NCBI GenBank assembly: GCA_019649035.1
Contig: BMAT01008676.1
Coordinates: 97,098-121,537 of the forward strand
Reading direction: 5' to 3'
From: Elysia marginata
Taxonomy: Eukaryota > Mollusca > Gastropoda > Plakobranchidae
DNA length: 24,440 nt
Below, piece after piece: positions 11,264 to 20,414 of this stretch. Under the pieces are notes generated by a model that saw only the letters and a list, made by a program, of their open reading frames with translations, ran no database searches and was not told the origin of the DNA. A program made the translations under genes and the position numbers. Every line of letters begins with the position of its first letter. Position 1 is the stretch's first letter.

Positions 11264-12034
11264 TAGTCGACATAAGTAAACAGTTGTCTCATCGCATACT
11301 TCTCGTTTTCCATGCTTGCTTACGTTTTTTACCTACTGCCCATATTCTGTAAGTGACGCAAATCCAAACAATGTTCATTTATTTGTTATTCCATCTCTAA
11401 CCACTTTGCCGACATTAGAGAAAGTATGCATCGGCAACAGGTTCCTTTTTTGTCTGCGTAGGTGTTCTTTCTCTCTTTTCTAAAAATATGATGCATAAGA
11501 TTTGTAGTGAATTGAAACAAATTCAGACTTCCAAGCTAAATTTTGCCTTGCTAAAGAAAACTGTCAATTCTATAATTACATCATGTACGCACTTTATACA
11601 GCTACGAAAAATTACGTTATAAACTTGTCCATTGAATCCCTGAATCTGTGAGGCGTCTTAGGTAAATAAGGAAGTTCTTCACTGAATATGTTGGATTGTA
11701 AAGTCTCGCCTCGGCCCGGCAACAAATTAAAAGATAGGTATGTAACTGTATTTTTTTAATATATTGTCAGAAAGTTAAATTTAAAAGGTGTCTTTTAAGA
11801 AGCGTATTGAAAAAACACACGGTAATAAACCGAACATAGATGATCAGAGAATGAAAAACGCAAGAAGGGAAAAGTAAAAAAAAAAATTAAGATGCACAAC
11901 AGTACCAAAACCGGGGAACAAATAAAGCCAATAATGGACATCCAAATGAGATAGAACAAAAAATAGAAAAGAAAGGCAGACATCCTAGAAAAAAGAGAAA
12001 AGAATCGGAATTGTGCGGTTTTGAAAATATAGAT

Positions 12035-12035
<1 letters not shown>
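11264..12035. other. Non-coding stretch, nothing recognised
   Basis: AT-rich sequence lies between the minus-strand reading frame and the GA microsatellite. I saw no promoter, exon or element ends that I can support. If the minus-strand frame is a real gene, its 5' exons or promoter would have to be here. Confidence 0.4.
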
Positions 12036-12076
<41 letters not shown>

Positions 12077-12311
12077 AGAGACAGGCAGATATACAGAGAC
12101 AGAGAGAGACAGACAGACAGACAGAGAGAAACAGAGAGACAGGCAGAGAGAAACAGACAGATAGAGAGACATAAAGAGAGAGAGAAAGGGGGAGTGAGAG
12201 AGAGAGAGAGAGAGATGGAGAGAGAGACAGGCAGACATACAGAGACACAGAGAGAGAGACAGACAGATAGGGAGACATAAAGAGAGAGAGAAAGAGGGAG
12301 AGAGAGAGAAA

Positions 12312-12352
<41 letters not shown>

Positions 12353-12355
12353 GGG
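12036..12355. repeat. Long GA / GACA purine array with higher-order units
   Basis: About 320 bp is almost purely purine plus C on the plus strand, built from GA, GACA and GAAACA units. A GATGGAGAGAGAGACAGGCA block occurs at about 12068 and again at about 12214, and a GAGACATAAAGAG block at about 12166 and 12272. The array has therefore grown by copying larger segments. Open frames across it on both strands are repeat products. Confidence 0.95.
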
Positions 12356-12868
12356 AGGGGGATCAGTCATAATGGTTTGTGAAAAGTAGAGAGAGCGTCT
12401 TAAGAAACCGCTCGAGGAATGGCATGTAGAATGGGCAAGGGTTTAGAGCTGTGCTTGAAACAGAGAGAGATAATTGGACCATCTCCTGGTTCCGGTTTTA
12501 CACAGATGGTGAGAGTTCTCTGCCCTTCATTAGAGAGAAACGTCAATAACTGGTCAATAAAACATATTAGCGGGCAGATCACACTCTAACGGTTTGTGAC
12601 TTTCCCGTAATAAAGTAGACACGACTATTACATTTAACATTACATTTTGAAATACATGTAGCATTAACGTTATTTTAGTCCTTAAATATTTGCAAACAAA
12701 GGTGTGTTTTGTTCTGTTTTGTTGCTTATACTACTGCGAATATTTTCGTTTCTTTTCTCCAAAAAGATATACAGAAAAACAGACGGATGGAAAATTGTCA
12801 TATTATATTATATCTTTGAAGGAAAAAAAAACAAAATGACGTCTCTTTGTTCGTTTTAACCTTCACAG
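12356..12868. other. Non-coding stretch before the first LDLa exon
   Basis: No exon is recognised. The right end is a pyrimidine-rich acceptor tract leading to the CACAG at 12864-12868. If the gene continues upstream this is intron sequence, because the exon at 12869 is entered in phase 1. Confidence 0.6.
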
Positions 12869-13027
12869 GAGCCGCTCATTCGGGAAATGCAGCTGGGAGT
12901 GACTTGTGCCAAAATAGTGCCAACTTCCGGTGTGACCCGGAAGGAACTCAGTGTGTCCTTGGCAACGCCACCTGCGATGGAGTGTCGCACTGCGCCAATG
13001 GATGGGATGAAAGTGTGGAGACTTGTG
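12869..13027 (+). CDS. LDLa exon 1
   Basis: The acceptor is CTTCACAG at 12861-12868 and the donor GTAGGT begins at 13028. The exon gives 53 residues, including a 10-residue Gly/Ala/Ser linker (AAHSGNAAGS) before C1. The six cysteines fit the LDLa spacing: DLC, FRC, TQC, ATC, SHC, ETC. The acidic pair of the calcium box is present (WDES), but the acidic residue usually found just before C5 is His. GNAT is an N-glycosylation sequon. The linker is longer than in the other exons, which suggests this module opens a new group or follows another domain type encoded upstream. Confidence 0.9.
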
Positions 13028-13179
13028 GTAGGTACCATTGTTGCAGATTAGGGTGCCCAGATTTTCGGTGTTGTTGTTGCTGATGCATGTTTCCGGGGCC
13101 TTAGGTAGTAGGAGTGGTTAAGTTATTTGTTTTAGGTAGTAGCAGGTGGTGCTAGTAATGTGGAGACAAAAGTGACCCT

Positions 13180-13620
13180 CTAGCGGAGGCGATATTTTAT
13201 AGTGGTTGTATTGAGTATAGGTGATGATGGTCGCTGTTAAGGTGATAGTAGGAGTGCTGGTGGTTGTTGCTGTAAATACAGCTGCTGTTGTGGTATCAAA
13301 TGTGATGGTGTTTGCAGTAATGGTTATTTAGAATTGTTTTGGTGAAAACTAGGGGTTCGTGGTAGTTGCGTGTATTGGTTTATAGTGGCTGTTGCGTTGG
13401 TGGTTGCCGCTGTGAATACAGATGTTGTTGTGGTAATGGCAAGGGTGGTGGTGGTGGTTTCGGTGATAATTGGTTCTTTTGGGGAACTAGAGATTTGTGG
13501 TGTGTGCGGTTATTGGATTATAGTCGTTGTTGCGTTGGTGGTATATGCTGGTGGTAGTTGCAGTGGAGATGTAATATTAGATTATTTTTATTTTATGAGG
13601 ATAGCGGTAGCAGTTTCGAA
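13180..13620. repeat. GT-rich minisatellite, period about 138-140 bp
   Basis: This intronic tract is G/T-rich on the plus strand and built from imperfect GTT/GGT triplets with a longer period. TGGTTGCCGCTGTGAATACA at 13401 matches TGGTTGTTGCTGTAAATACA at 13261, and TATAGTGGCTGTTGCGTTGG at 13381 matches TATAGTCGTTGTTGCGTTGG at 13519. That gives roughly 2.5-3 degenerate copies. G/T-rich sequence extends from about 13040 to 13720. Confidence 0.75.
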
Positions 13621-14123
13621 TTAATTTTTTAGGTGATAGCGATAGTCTAAGCAGTGATTTCGTGATATCGTGTGTGATGGTAAAAGTTGTGTGTGTAGTG
13701 GCAATAATATGTATTTTGGGTGTTTTTACTTTTTGTAGCTGTATTGAAAAAGGTGGTCAATGGGCCTTTACATTGTTGAATTATTTGTTTAGATTTCAGT
13801 TGGCAGTAAAATGACTAAGTGATCATTGTACTAATATTATCTTAAACTAGTACACAAAATCAATTGCTCTTGCTTTAATTCAACGGACAGGGCTGCTAGC
13901 GAAAAAAAAAACAATAATCTGTGCAAAGAAATACAGCGGAAACGAAAAAAAAGCTTAAGGATAGCCCTATTTCGGAAAGCGATAGAGAAAGGGGTCGACG
14001 AGACAGATATCGGGAGAGGGGCAGCCCGAATGAGATTCCCGCGTAGTGGTTAGCAGGATAATGAGTCTTTGAAAGGACACGCTTAAAGTAAATGGTTCTT
14101 ATAAAGTAATCTATTTCGTCCAG

Positions 14124-14231
14124 GCTGTCTGCCGAGTGAGTTTCGATGTAACAGGACAACCTGCATCGATATTGTTAAACAATGTGACACGTTCACTGAC
14201 TGTGTAGACGGTAGAGATGAGCAGAATTGTG
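14124..14231 (+). CDS. LDLa exon 2
   Basis: The acceptor is TTTCGTCCAG ending at 14123 and the donor GTGAGT begins at 14232. The 36-codon exon is a compact complete LDLa: C1 at GCLP, SEFRC for C2, then TTC, KQC, TDC and QNC. The calcium residues are all present (CDT, TDC, RDE). The sequence between C2 and C3 is only four residues (NRTT) and carries an N-R-T glycosylation sequon. The exon starts two bases before the C1 codon, so there is almost no linker. Confidence 0.93.
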
Positions 14232-14540
14232 GTGAGTAGCAAATATTGTTGACACAGGAACAGCAGTCGCTGTACCCATCATTCTCTCTATCGGTTGTGA
14301 ACGTATTGCTAACTTCCATCACTGACCACCTGACACAAGTTAGGTAGCCATACGATACTTCCATTACTATCTACTTTAATTAAGCTTCACATCCTCAATA
14401 TTGTTCTTAGCTTCTCTACCTTTTTCCCTATATTTCTCTGTGTGCCTGTGTTGCTCTCACAGCCTGTCTGTTTATTTCTGTTTTTTTTTATCTCCCGTTT
14501 CCTCATTCTCATTCTCTGTTCCTCTTTTTTCTCTCACCAT

Positions 14541-14543
14541 CTC

Positions 14544-14579
<36 letters not shown>

Positions 14580-14600
14580 ACACACGCACACACACACACA
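14541..14600. repeat. TCTG / TC / CA compound microsatellite in intron 2
   Basis: Five TCTG-type units are followed by a TC run and then by CA units with one CG interruption. It lies about 310 bp downstream of exon 2, in a pyrimidine-rich stretch that starts near 14400. Confidence 0.92.
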
Positions 14601-14609
14601 TTTTCTCTT

Positions 14610-15619
14610 CCAATGTTATTTCAATATTTGAAATGTCTTATTACTTAGACAGAAAAAAATAGGATTGTAAACATTTGTTTTTGAAAAAAAAATCTCCATT
14701 TTTTAAATAGGACAAAGATTATGTGGTTAAAAACAATCAACATAATTATAAAAGCTCCAGCCGCACACCTTCTTCCCACCCATTATTAAAATTATAAAGT
14801 TTCCCACATAATATAAAAAAAATTGGTTAAATTGATTGATTTTTTTTGGCATTTTTCCCTGTATTTCGTATACTGAATCAAAAGACCATTAAAGTTATTA
14901 CCGATCTTAGCATGCCTTTAAAATTGAAATGTAAACCCACCAGATGACGTGCTTCATTTGTGTCATTCATTGACCGTTGATATTCAAGGGAGCCAACTAA
15001 CTAATTTATTTAAGTACATAAACATTACTTCCCTTGCTACAAATTACGTTATTAAAAAATTGTCTTGCCTTTGAAGCACTAGGCTTCTTATTATTTAAGC
15101 TTATCAAAGAATTTAATGTTTCCTTTACCCCCTTTAAAGAGAACGGTGTATTTACTAAGTAAAGAATAGTAAAGACCTGTGTTTTGCTATGTAGACTCAA
15201 TCTTCTTAGAACTTAATTGCAACACTAAACTTGCCCATTTTCTTGTAAAACATTTCGAACGATTCTTACATGTCTTGCTGTTATCTTATAGAAGTTTTTT
15301 TTTTCTGCCTTTAGCCTCGCCTATAATATCTTTCGATCCAAAAAGTTACAAGCATTTAAAGGTAAAGGCGTTTGCAGCACATCCATTTCAATTGCATGGT
15401 ACAAAATAGATTTAAGAGCAGATTTTACTGTTCCCTAACCTTAACTTCATATCTTAAATAAAGTATATTCCGATTTTTTTACTAAAGGTTTATAACATTA
15501 TGTGATTTATAACGCTTGGGCACCTGGTTTTAAGAAACGTCGTTCTTGTGTTAAAACTGCGACGTTAACTGACTCGTTGAGACTGACTGCAATACATATT
15601 TACATTATATCTTTCACAG
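14610..15619. other. Remainder of intron 2, nothing recognised
   Basis: AT-rich intron sequence without repeats or frames that I can support. It ends in the ATCTTTCACAG acceptor of exon 3. Confidence 0.6.
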
Positions 15620-15739
15620 CAAGTCACACGTGCCCCCAAACGACTCACATTCGCTGCAAAAATCATTTCTGCATCCCGAGAGAGAAAGAATGCGATTTCT
15701 ACAATGACTGTGGTGATAACTCTGACGAAGAGCAATGTG
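15620..15739 (+). CDS. LDLa exon 3
   Basis: The acceptor CTTTCACAG ends at 15619 and the donor GTAGGT begins at 15740. The exon encodes a textbook LDLa in 40 codons: HTC, IRC, HFC, KEC, NDC and EQC. It has the hydrophobic residue two before C2 (I instead of the usual F), CIP after C3, and a complete calcium box ([13 protein letters not shown]). It is one of the best-conserved modules here and should fold and bind Ca2+. Confidence 0.95.
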
Positions 15740-16461
15740 GTAGGTCGATGCATGGAGGATTTTGTATTTTAAAGTTAAAACCAGATTGAAAACACAGCCG
15801 GGCTCAACATGTTTCTCCTACATTATATTCTGTATTTATTGCCTGCAAAAACCCTTTAATTCTTTTCTGAAGCCATATTATCAAAGTTGGATTATTAAAA
15901 AAAAGTGTTTTTGTAATAGTAAGTTCATGTTTCTTATTGGAATAATTTTAATTTAGTTTTTAAAGCAAACACTACTATGATGTTTTCACTAGGTAGTGTA
16001 TTTTTACGAGATTTTATATGTTTTATAGACACTTGAGGCTGATTGATACAAACGTCATTCAAAATACACAAAACTAATTATTTGTCGAGTGTTTAGGTCA
16101 TTATCTGTACCTGAATAATGATTATTAGTTGAATACGAAGTATCAAAAAGATTGTTAATAGAGTTTTTTTTTTAATCTTAAAACTACTGCAAACTATAGA
16201 TAAATTTTGACGCTCCGACTTGTAGAAATAACAAGACTATCAAACATGAAAAGTCCACATAAACCTAAAGAAGGTAAATGTTTTAAAGCTCTGAAGTTTT
16301 TTTCCCATAAAAAGTAAAATACATATAAAACGGACTGTAGTACCTTTTACTCGTTTATCAACTTCCAGAATACACCGAAAAATTTTTAAAGTTGAGAATA
16401 TCTCTGTAATATTTTGTTTACCCTGACGAATAACCTTTTACTTGCGATGTTTTCCTCCTAG
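15740..16461. other. Intron 3, nothing recognised
   Basis: A 722-bp AT-rich intron. I saw no repeat, extra exon or RNA-like structure in it. Confidence 0.65.
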
Positions 16462-16584
16462 TTCCCAGACCGTGCTTGGGGACCCAACACGAATGCGACA
16501 ACAAGCAATGTGTCCTCGTGTCCGATGTTTGTGATGGCAAGCCGGACTGTGCCGATCAATCGGATGAAACTCCAGAGGCGTGTG
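16462..16584 (+). CDS. LDLa exon 4
   Basis: The acceptor TTTTCCTCCTAG ends at 16461 and the donor GTACGG begins at 16585. The donor is weaker than the others, with C at +4. The 41-codon exon gives a complete LDLa: RPC, HEC, KQC, DVC, PDC and EAC, with all acidic calcium residues (CDG, PDC, DQSDE). The usual Phe before C2 is His. A second AG at 16467-16468 would shift the frame, so the upstream AG is chosen. Confidence 0.92.
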
Positions 16585-16845
16585 GTACGGAAACCATCGA
16601 TGTATCTGTACGATAATCTGATTTTGACAAAATTCTAGAAATTTGGAATTAGAGAAATAAGTGAATTCCTTAGGGACAACTGCGTTGAAAACTAATCCTA
16701 CATTTTTGTATAAGTACTTTCGTGTAGAAATATGAAATACAAATGTTGTATATTGTTGATGCCGTGAGAAGATGATTTATTAAGAAATAATGATATTTTT
16801 GTGCAGGCATACTATACTATACTCAGCGATGATTTCATGTGTGTA

Positions 16846-17040
16846 CGTGTCTCTTTCTCTTCCCTCTTTGTCTCTTTTGATCCGACTCTCTCTTCTCTCT
16901 CTGTCTATCTATCTCTGTTTGTCTATCTCGCTCTTTCTTTTACTCTCTAGTTTTTCGCTGTGCTCTCTCTCTCCCTGCTCGCTCTCTCTTGTCTTGCCCA
17001 CTCTCTCTCTCTCGCAGGTTCTCTGTCTCCCTCCATCTGT
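16846..17040. repeat. Pyrimidine-rich tract in intron 4
   Basis: About 200 bp is dominated by CT and TCTC units with interspersed TG and GTCT motifs. It lies 140 bp upstream of the exon 5 acceptor and supports a long Ser/Leu-rich frame that is a repeat product, not a gene. Confidence 0.8.
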
Positions 17041-17179
17041 CTCAGATCTATTTTATAAACCATTCTTACACATTTTAAACATTTTACCCGCTCCTTCCTT
17101 TTCTCACAATAATCTCTTATTGCTCCCCTGGCTTCTGCCCCCCTCTTTTAACCATATAATATTAAAATCTGCTGTACAG

Positions 17180-17278
17180 ACCTGGTGTTCCCGTGTGATA
17201 CTGGACACAACATCCTCAAAGAGTACAGGTGTGACCGCTGGCCGGACTGTAGCCTGACCCGTTCGGACGAGATAAATT
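17180..17278 (+). CDS. LDLa exon 5, atypical: lacks cysteines 1 and 3
   Basis: The acceptor CTGTACAG ends at 17179 and the donor GTAAGT begins at 17279. This is the shortest complete exon, 33 codons. Present are C2 (VFPC), C4 (YRC), C5 (PDC) and C6 (INC, whose codon is split with exon 6). C1 is not encoded because the exon begins four codons before the Phe that precedes C2. The C3 position, aligned by GHNI against GQCI of exon 6, is Asn. In LDLa domains C1 and C3 pair, so a whole disulfide is missing while the calcium residues (CDR, PDC, RSDE) remain. A TGT triplet with the right spacing for C1 lies at 17173-17175, just outside the exon. The C5-C6 segment is one residue longer than usual. Confidence 0.82.
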
Positions 17279-17497
17279 GTAAGTTTGTGTTGAGGATTTA
17301 CGTATCATACTAACTTAAGCCGGTAGCGTGTTCAATTACCAACCACAAATATTGTAACTGACTTGTAACTGCCTTGAAAAAGTATTTTCCATAAATGCTT
17401 TAGCTGACACAAGTTTAAAATTATACTGGGTGGTTGGCTATAGGCATTGATTTTAGCTTTTTTAGCTTTTGTTGATTTTCAACAAGCACTGGCCTAT

Positions 17498-17850
17498 GTT
17501 ACACTAGAAAAAAAATTATATAATGCACTAAGGGATTCACCAATAAAAGTAAAAGTAAAAAGCGTTTTCATATAGCGATTATCCACTAAATATGCTTTAA
17601 AGGCTTTACATGGGTTCCCCGACAGGTCATTACTAACCAAAGTACCTTCTGAACTCACAGAGGAGCAACAAGTAAAGCGCATCCATTTAGCATCCTGACA
17701 AGATCTTTCACTGCCTCTAGTCGGGTACTCCTTTAATGCATGAGTGAGGCGAAGTAATATGTGGACTAAACGTCAGCCTGCCGGAAGCAGGACTCGAACC
17801 CTTGACATCTCGGTCCGAAAGCAGAGAGTCTACAATTAGACCACGGCGCC
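17498..17850 (-). mobile_element. tRNA-derived SINE, minus strand
   Basis: Read on the minus strand from 17850, the element begins with a tRNA-like head: GGCGCCGTGG, an A box TGGTCTAATTG and an exact B box GGTTCGAGTCC (about 17801-17791). Pairing in the acceptor and T stems is poor, so this is not a working tRNA. The head best resembles tRNA-Glu (TGGTCTA and a CTTTC anticodon region). A unique body of about 250 bp follows and ends near an AT-rich stretch with a T run at about 17510, which would be a Pol III stop. A diverged copy of the body lies at 19024-19250. The exact right end is uncertain. Confidence 0.75.
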
Positions 17851-18270
17851 ACAAAATATAAAACAAAAATGTTATAATGAAATACTTTTCATAAAATGGA
17901 AACCATGAAGAAAAAATGTACTTAACGAACGCAATAGTTCAACACTTAAAATTAAGCGTAATTGAAACAAAAATGGCAAACAATAAAATACTTCGAAACA
18001 TCGGCACCGAATTTAAAATCAGTGAGATCGGCATAAAAAAATTAGTCATGTTCATAAATAAGATTTGCATATATAATAACAACATTCAGTTGTTATTACG
18101 ATGAAAGACAAGGCGATGGGTACCGGACTCGAAGGTGTAATCATACGGAAAACAAAGACTATTTCGAAGATGACTCTGTCAGCCTACTTCAAACCACGGC
18201 TAAATACATACCTTAAATTTGGTAATAATATATACGCATTGTAATCTATTTTTCATTTGTCTCCCAACAG
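17851..18270. other. 3' part of intron 5, nothing recognised
   Basis: AT-rich intron sequence between the SINE head and the exon 6 acceptor TTTGTCTCCCAACAG. A 62-codon frame at 17916-18104 has no domain pattern. Confidence 0.55.
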
Positions 18271-18378
18271 GTACTAATGATTGTGAGTTCAAATGTCCGA
18301 ACGGGCAGTGTATCTCGAATGCTAACTTGTGCGACGGAGTGTGCGACTGTTTATCATGTCGAGACGAAATGAATTGCC
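18271..18378 (+). CDS. LDLa exon 6, atypical: eight cysteines
   Basis: The acceptor TCTCCCAACAG ends at 18270 and the donor GTAAGT begins at 18379. The first two bases (GT) complete the C6 codon of module 5. The 36 codons contain NDC, FKC, GQC, NLC, GVC, DC, LSC and MNC. Six of these are the standard LDLa set, and two are extra, one on each side of C5 (CDGVCDCLSC). The distance C1 to C2 is short (CEFKC), with C1 three residues later than usual. Acidic calcium residues are kept (CDG, CDC, RDE). The linker from C6 of module 5 to C1 here is only TND. Together, exons 5 and 6 encode twelve cysteines, the number expected for two ordinary modules. Confidence 0.9.
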
Positions 18379-18434
18379 GTAAGTACACTGAAGAGCCCAG
18401 TACTACAAGTCATGGTATATGGTTCTATCGATTG

Positions 18435-18501
18435 CTTCTTCTTCTTCTTCTTCTTCTTCTTCTTCTTCTTCTTCTTCTTCTTCTTCTTCTTCTTCTTCTT
18501 C
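18435..18501. repeat. CTT trinucleotide array in intron 6
   Basis: About 22 uninterrupted CTT/TTC units begin 56 bp after the exon 6 donor. Reading through the donor would add a poly-Leu or poly-Ser tract, but the strong GTAAGT at the exon end makes that an unlikely product. Confidence 0.95.
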
Positions 18502-18804
18502 ATCTTATCATTTTATTTTTCTTTTGTATCTCTATTTTCATCTTATTCTTTGTTTTTATATAATCTTGAATAGCCAAGTACTTTTAGTTTTTTCATTTAC
18601 TATTTTGATGAAGAAAAAAAAATTCCAAACATTAAAAATATGTCATTACTTTAAGTATTTCCTTTTAAGTAAAATTCAATTTTTTATCCTATTCTATAAA
18701 CATATATCATTATAACATTTCTTACGTCAGCAAAAGATCAAAACAATTCAATATGATTATGTAATTATGTGCAATCGAATGTTTGTGCGTGTGTTTGTCA
18801 CCAG

Positions 18805-18954
18805 CGTCCTATAGCTGTGACGCGGTAGGCCGTAACTTGTGCAGGGATACGAAGTATCACTCGCCGCGATGCCTGGACAGTTCCCGCTTCTGTGATGGCG
18901 TCAATGACTGTCGTGTCTCTAACAACAGCATCTGGGACGAGGGTGGCTGTCACA
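18805..18954 (+). CDS. LDLa exon 7, long variant
   Basis: The acceptor TTTGTCACCAG ends at 18804 and the donor GTAAGA begins at 18955. The 50-codon exon has six cysteines (YSC, NLC, PRC, RFC, NDC, GGC) with expanded loops: nine residues between C2 and C3 (RDTKYHSPR) and twelve between C5 and C6. The calcium residues can still be placed (CDG, NDC, WDE). SNNS provides an N-glycosylation sequon in the C5-C6 loop. A Pol III-like element copy follows in the next intron. Confidence 0.92.
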
Positions 18955-19023
18955 GTAAGAAAATAATTCTCTTGTTTCTTTCTTTCACTGATTAACATGA
19001 ACATGAATGATAACGAGCGTTTG

Positions 19024-19250
19024 TGTAAAAAGCGCTGATTTGCTTATTTTCTCTGAGTGGTTTACATGGGTAACCGGACAGACCGTTACCAACAAAACTT
19101 ACTTCTGAACTAGAAGAGGAGCAACTCTAGTAAAATTTCTAGCATACAGGTATTAGCTAGATGTTGCACTGCCCATAAAATTATCTAACAACTCTCTTAA
19201 CGCTTGAGTGAAAGTAGATCACTTGTGACAAGATCTTTTTCAAAGGACTG
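19024..19250 (-). mobile_element. Diverged, headless copy of the same SINE family
   Basis: The plus strand here matches the body of the 17498-17850 element in the same orientation. Shared blocks in order include TAAAAAGCG, TTTACATGGG, ACTTCTGAACT / CCTTCTGAACT, GAGGAGCAAC, GCACTGCC / TCACTGCC and GCTTGAGTGA / GCATGAGTGA. It is clearly more diverged, with several small gaps, and no A or B box can be read at the end where the tRNA head should be. The limits are approximate. Confidence 0.6.
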
Positions 19251-19971
19251 CCAAGCCGGTCCTAGAGCAAATTTTACTTTGCCTTTCAAAAACTGGGAAA
19301 AAAGTATATCGTGTTCGTAAAGAGAGTTATTCTTTTCTTTTAAGCTTAAAGCTTTTTACATTCTTTAAATATATAAAATCACCATTGAAGAAGCTCGACT
19401 TAAAAACTTACCTGGGACTTCCTGGTTGCCTCATTTTCACCAACTAGTTCATAGGTTTGAATGCTTCCGTAATGCATCTTTTGAAACCATTAGGTAATAG
19501 TTTTTTGTTTTGTAGGTTTTAATTTCATTCGATATACATTTTTTTCCTATTACTTAAAAACAGAATGTATCAGGGGATTCAACAAAGCTTACGTGGCTGT
19601 ATGCCCCAATACTGTTTCTACAGACCATTAGTTGGGTTTCTTCCAAAATGTATTACTACTAAAGCCCACAAGGTCTTGAAGAGACAGCTCTGCTCTATTG
19701 GAAATTGGACTTTGCGAAAAAAAGAAGAAAATGGAAGATAAAATAATGACTCAGTCGAGGTTTTTAAAGAGTAAATAATTTGAAGTGAGTACATTCTTGT
19801 AAGGTTTTACTGGGTATCTTGCCAAAATGTTGCCCTAAACCTACATTGCAGGTATGGGAGACTTTTAACTTTTGTATGCTATATTCAATGTACTGAACAA
19901 ACATTATAATGATGCTTTAAAAAATACGAAAATGGAAACATATTTTCACTGTGTCCGTCCCACTTGTCCAG
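19251..19971. other. Rest of intron 7, nothing recognised
   Basis: AT-rich sequence without further repeats that I can support. It ends in the GTCCGTCCCACTTGTCCAG acceptor of exon 8. Confidence 0.6.
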
Positions 19972-20094
19972 GAACTAGCGCCCAAAGCTGTGGCCCAGGA
20001 TATTTTTACTGTAGCGAGGGTCGGTGTCTTCCAGACAAATACAGGTGTGACTTTGCACTGGACTGTGAGATGGGCGAGGATGAGGAAAACTGCA
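19972..20094 (+). CDS. LDLa exon 8
   Basis: The acceptor CACTTGTCCAG ends at 19971 and the donor GTGAGT begins at 20095. The 41 codons give a complete module: QSC, FYC, GRC, YRC, LDC and ENC, with aromatic residues before C2 (GYFYC) and before C4 (KYRC). All calcium residues are present (CDF, LDC, EDEE). A short RTSAQS linker precedes C1. Confidence 0.94.
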
Positions 20095-20414
20095 GTGAGT
20101 GACCTATACATTATGAGATTAGGTAAGAAATAATGGATAACATCAGATCACACAGGTGGATGAGGTAAACTGTGAAAATATCTGTTAGTGAATCTGTGCT
20201 AGATAAACCAGTATATTTTGATTCATGTGCATGGCATTATTAACAAAGATCCGGAACATAAGATTACGATAGCAATCAATAAGTTTTTTTTTTTAATTTT
20301 TTATTTAGTAGTCTTTTAGCAAGTGCATTCAACGTTAGTTAATTTTGAGAATTGTGTTAATCGTTTTGCCAATACAAGTGGTAATTCTGGAGTCGTAACT
20401 CGCACTGTCCACAG
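20095..20414. other. Intron 8, nothing recognised
   Basis: This is the shortest intron of the gene at 320 bp. It is AT-rich, with a T run at about 20285-20294. The acceptor tract before CCACAG is weak in pyrimidines. Confidence 0.6.

Noticed and set aside
11795..12370. A 191-codon minus-strand frame rich in Ser and Leu
   Set aside because: Most of it is the translation of the GA/CT microsatellite; the remainder has no domain pattern.
12400..12582. A 60-codon minus-strand frame with a KPEPGDG stretch
   Set aside because: It is short, unmatched to any family I know, and lies opposite the presumed intron before exon 1.
1..12868. Upstream LDLa exons of the same gene
   Set aside because: I looked for the C-D-x3-D-C ... 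S-D-E pattern with flanking AG and GT on both strands and found none, so the 5' part of the gene is taken to lie outside the window or in exons too short or of another type to recognise.
17770..17850. A functional tRNA gene on the minus strand
   Set aside because: A and B boxes are good, but the acceptor and T stems do not pair and a diverged repeat of the attached body exists nearby, so it is the head of a SINE.
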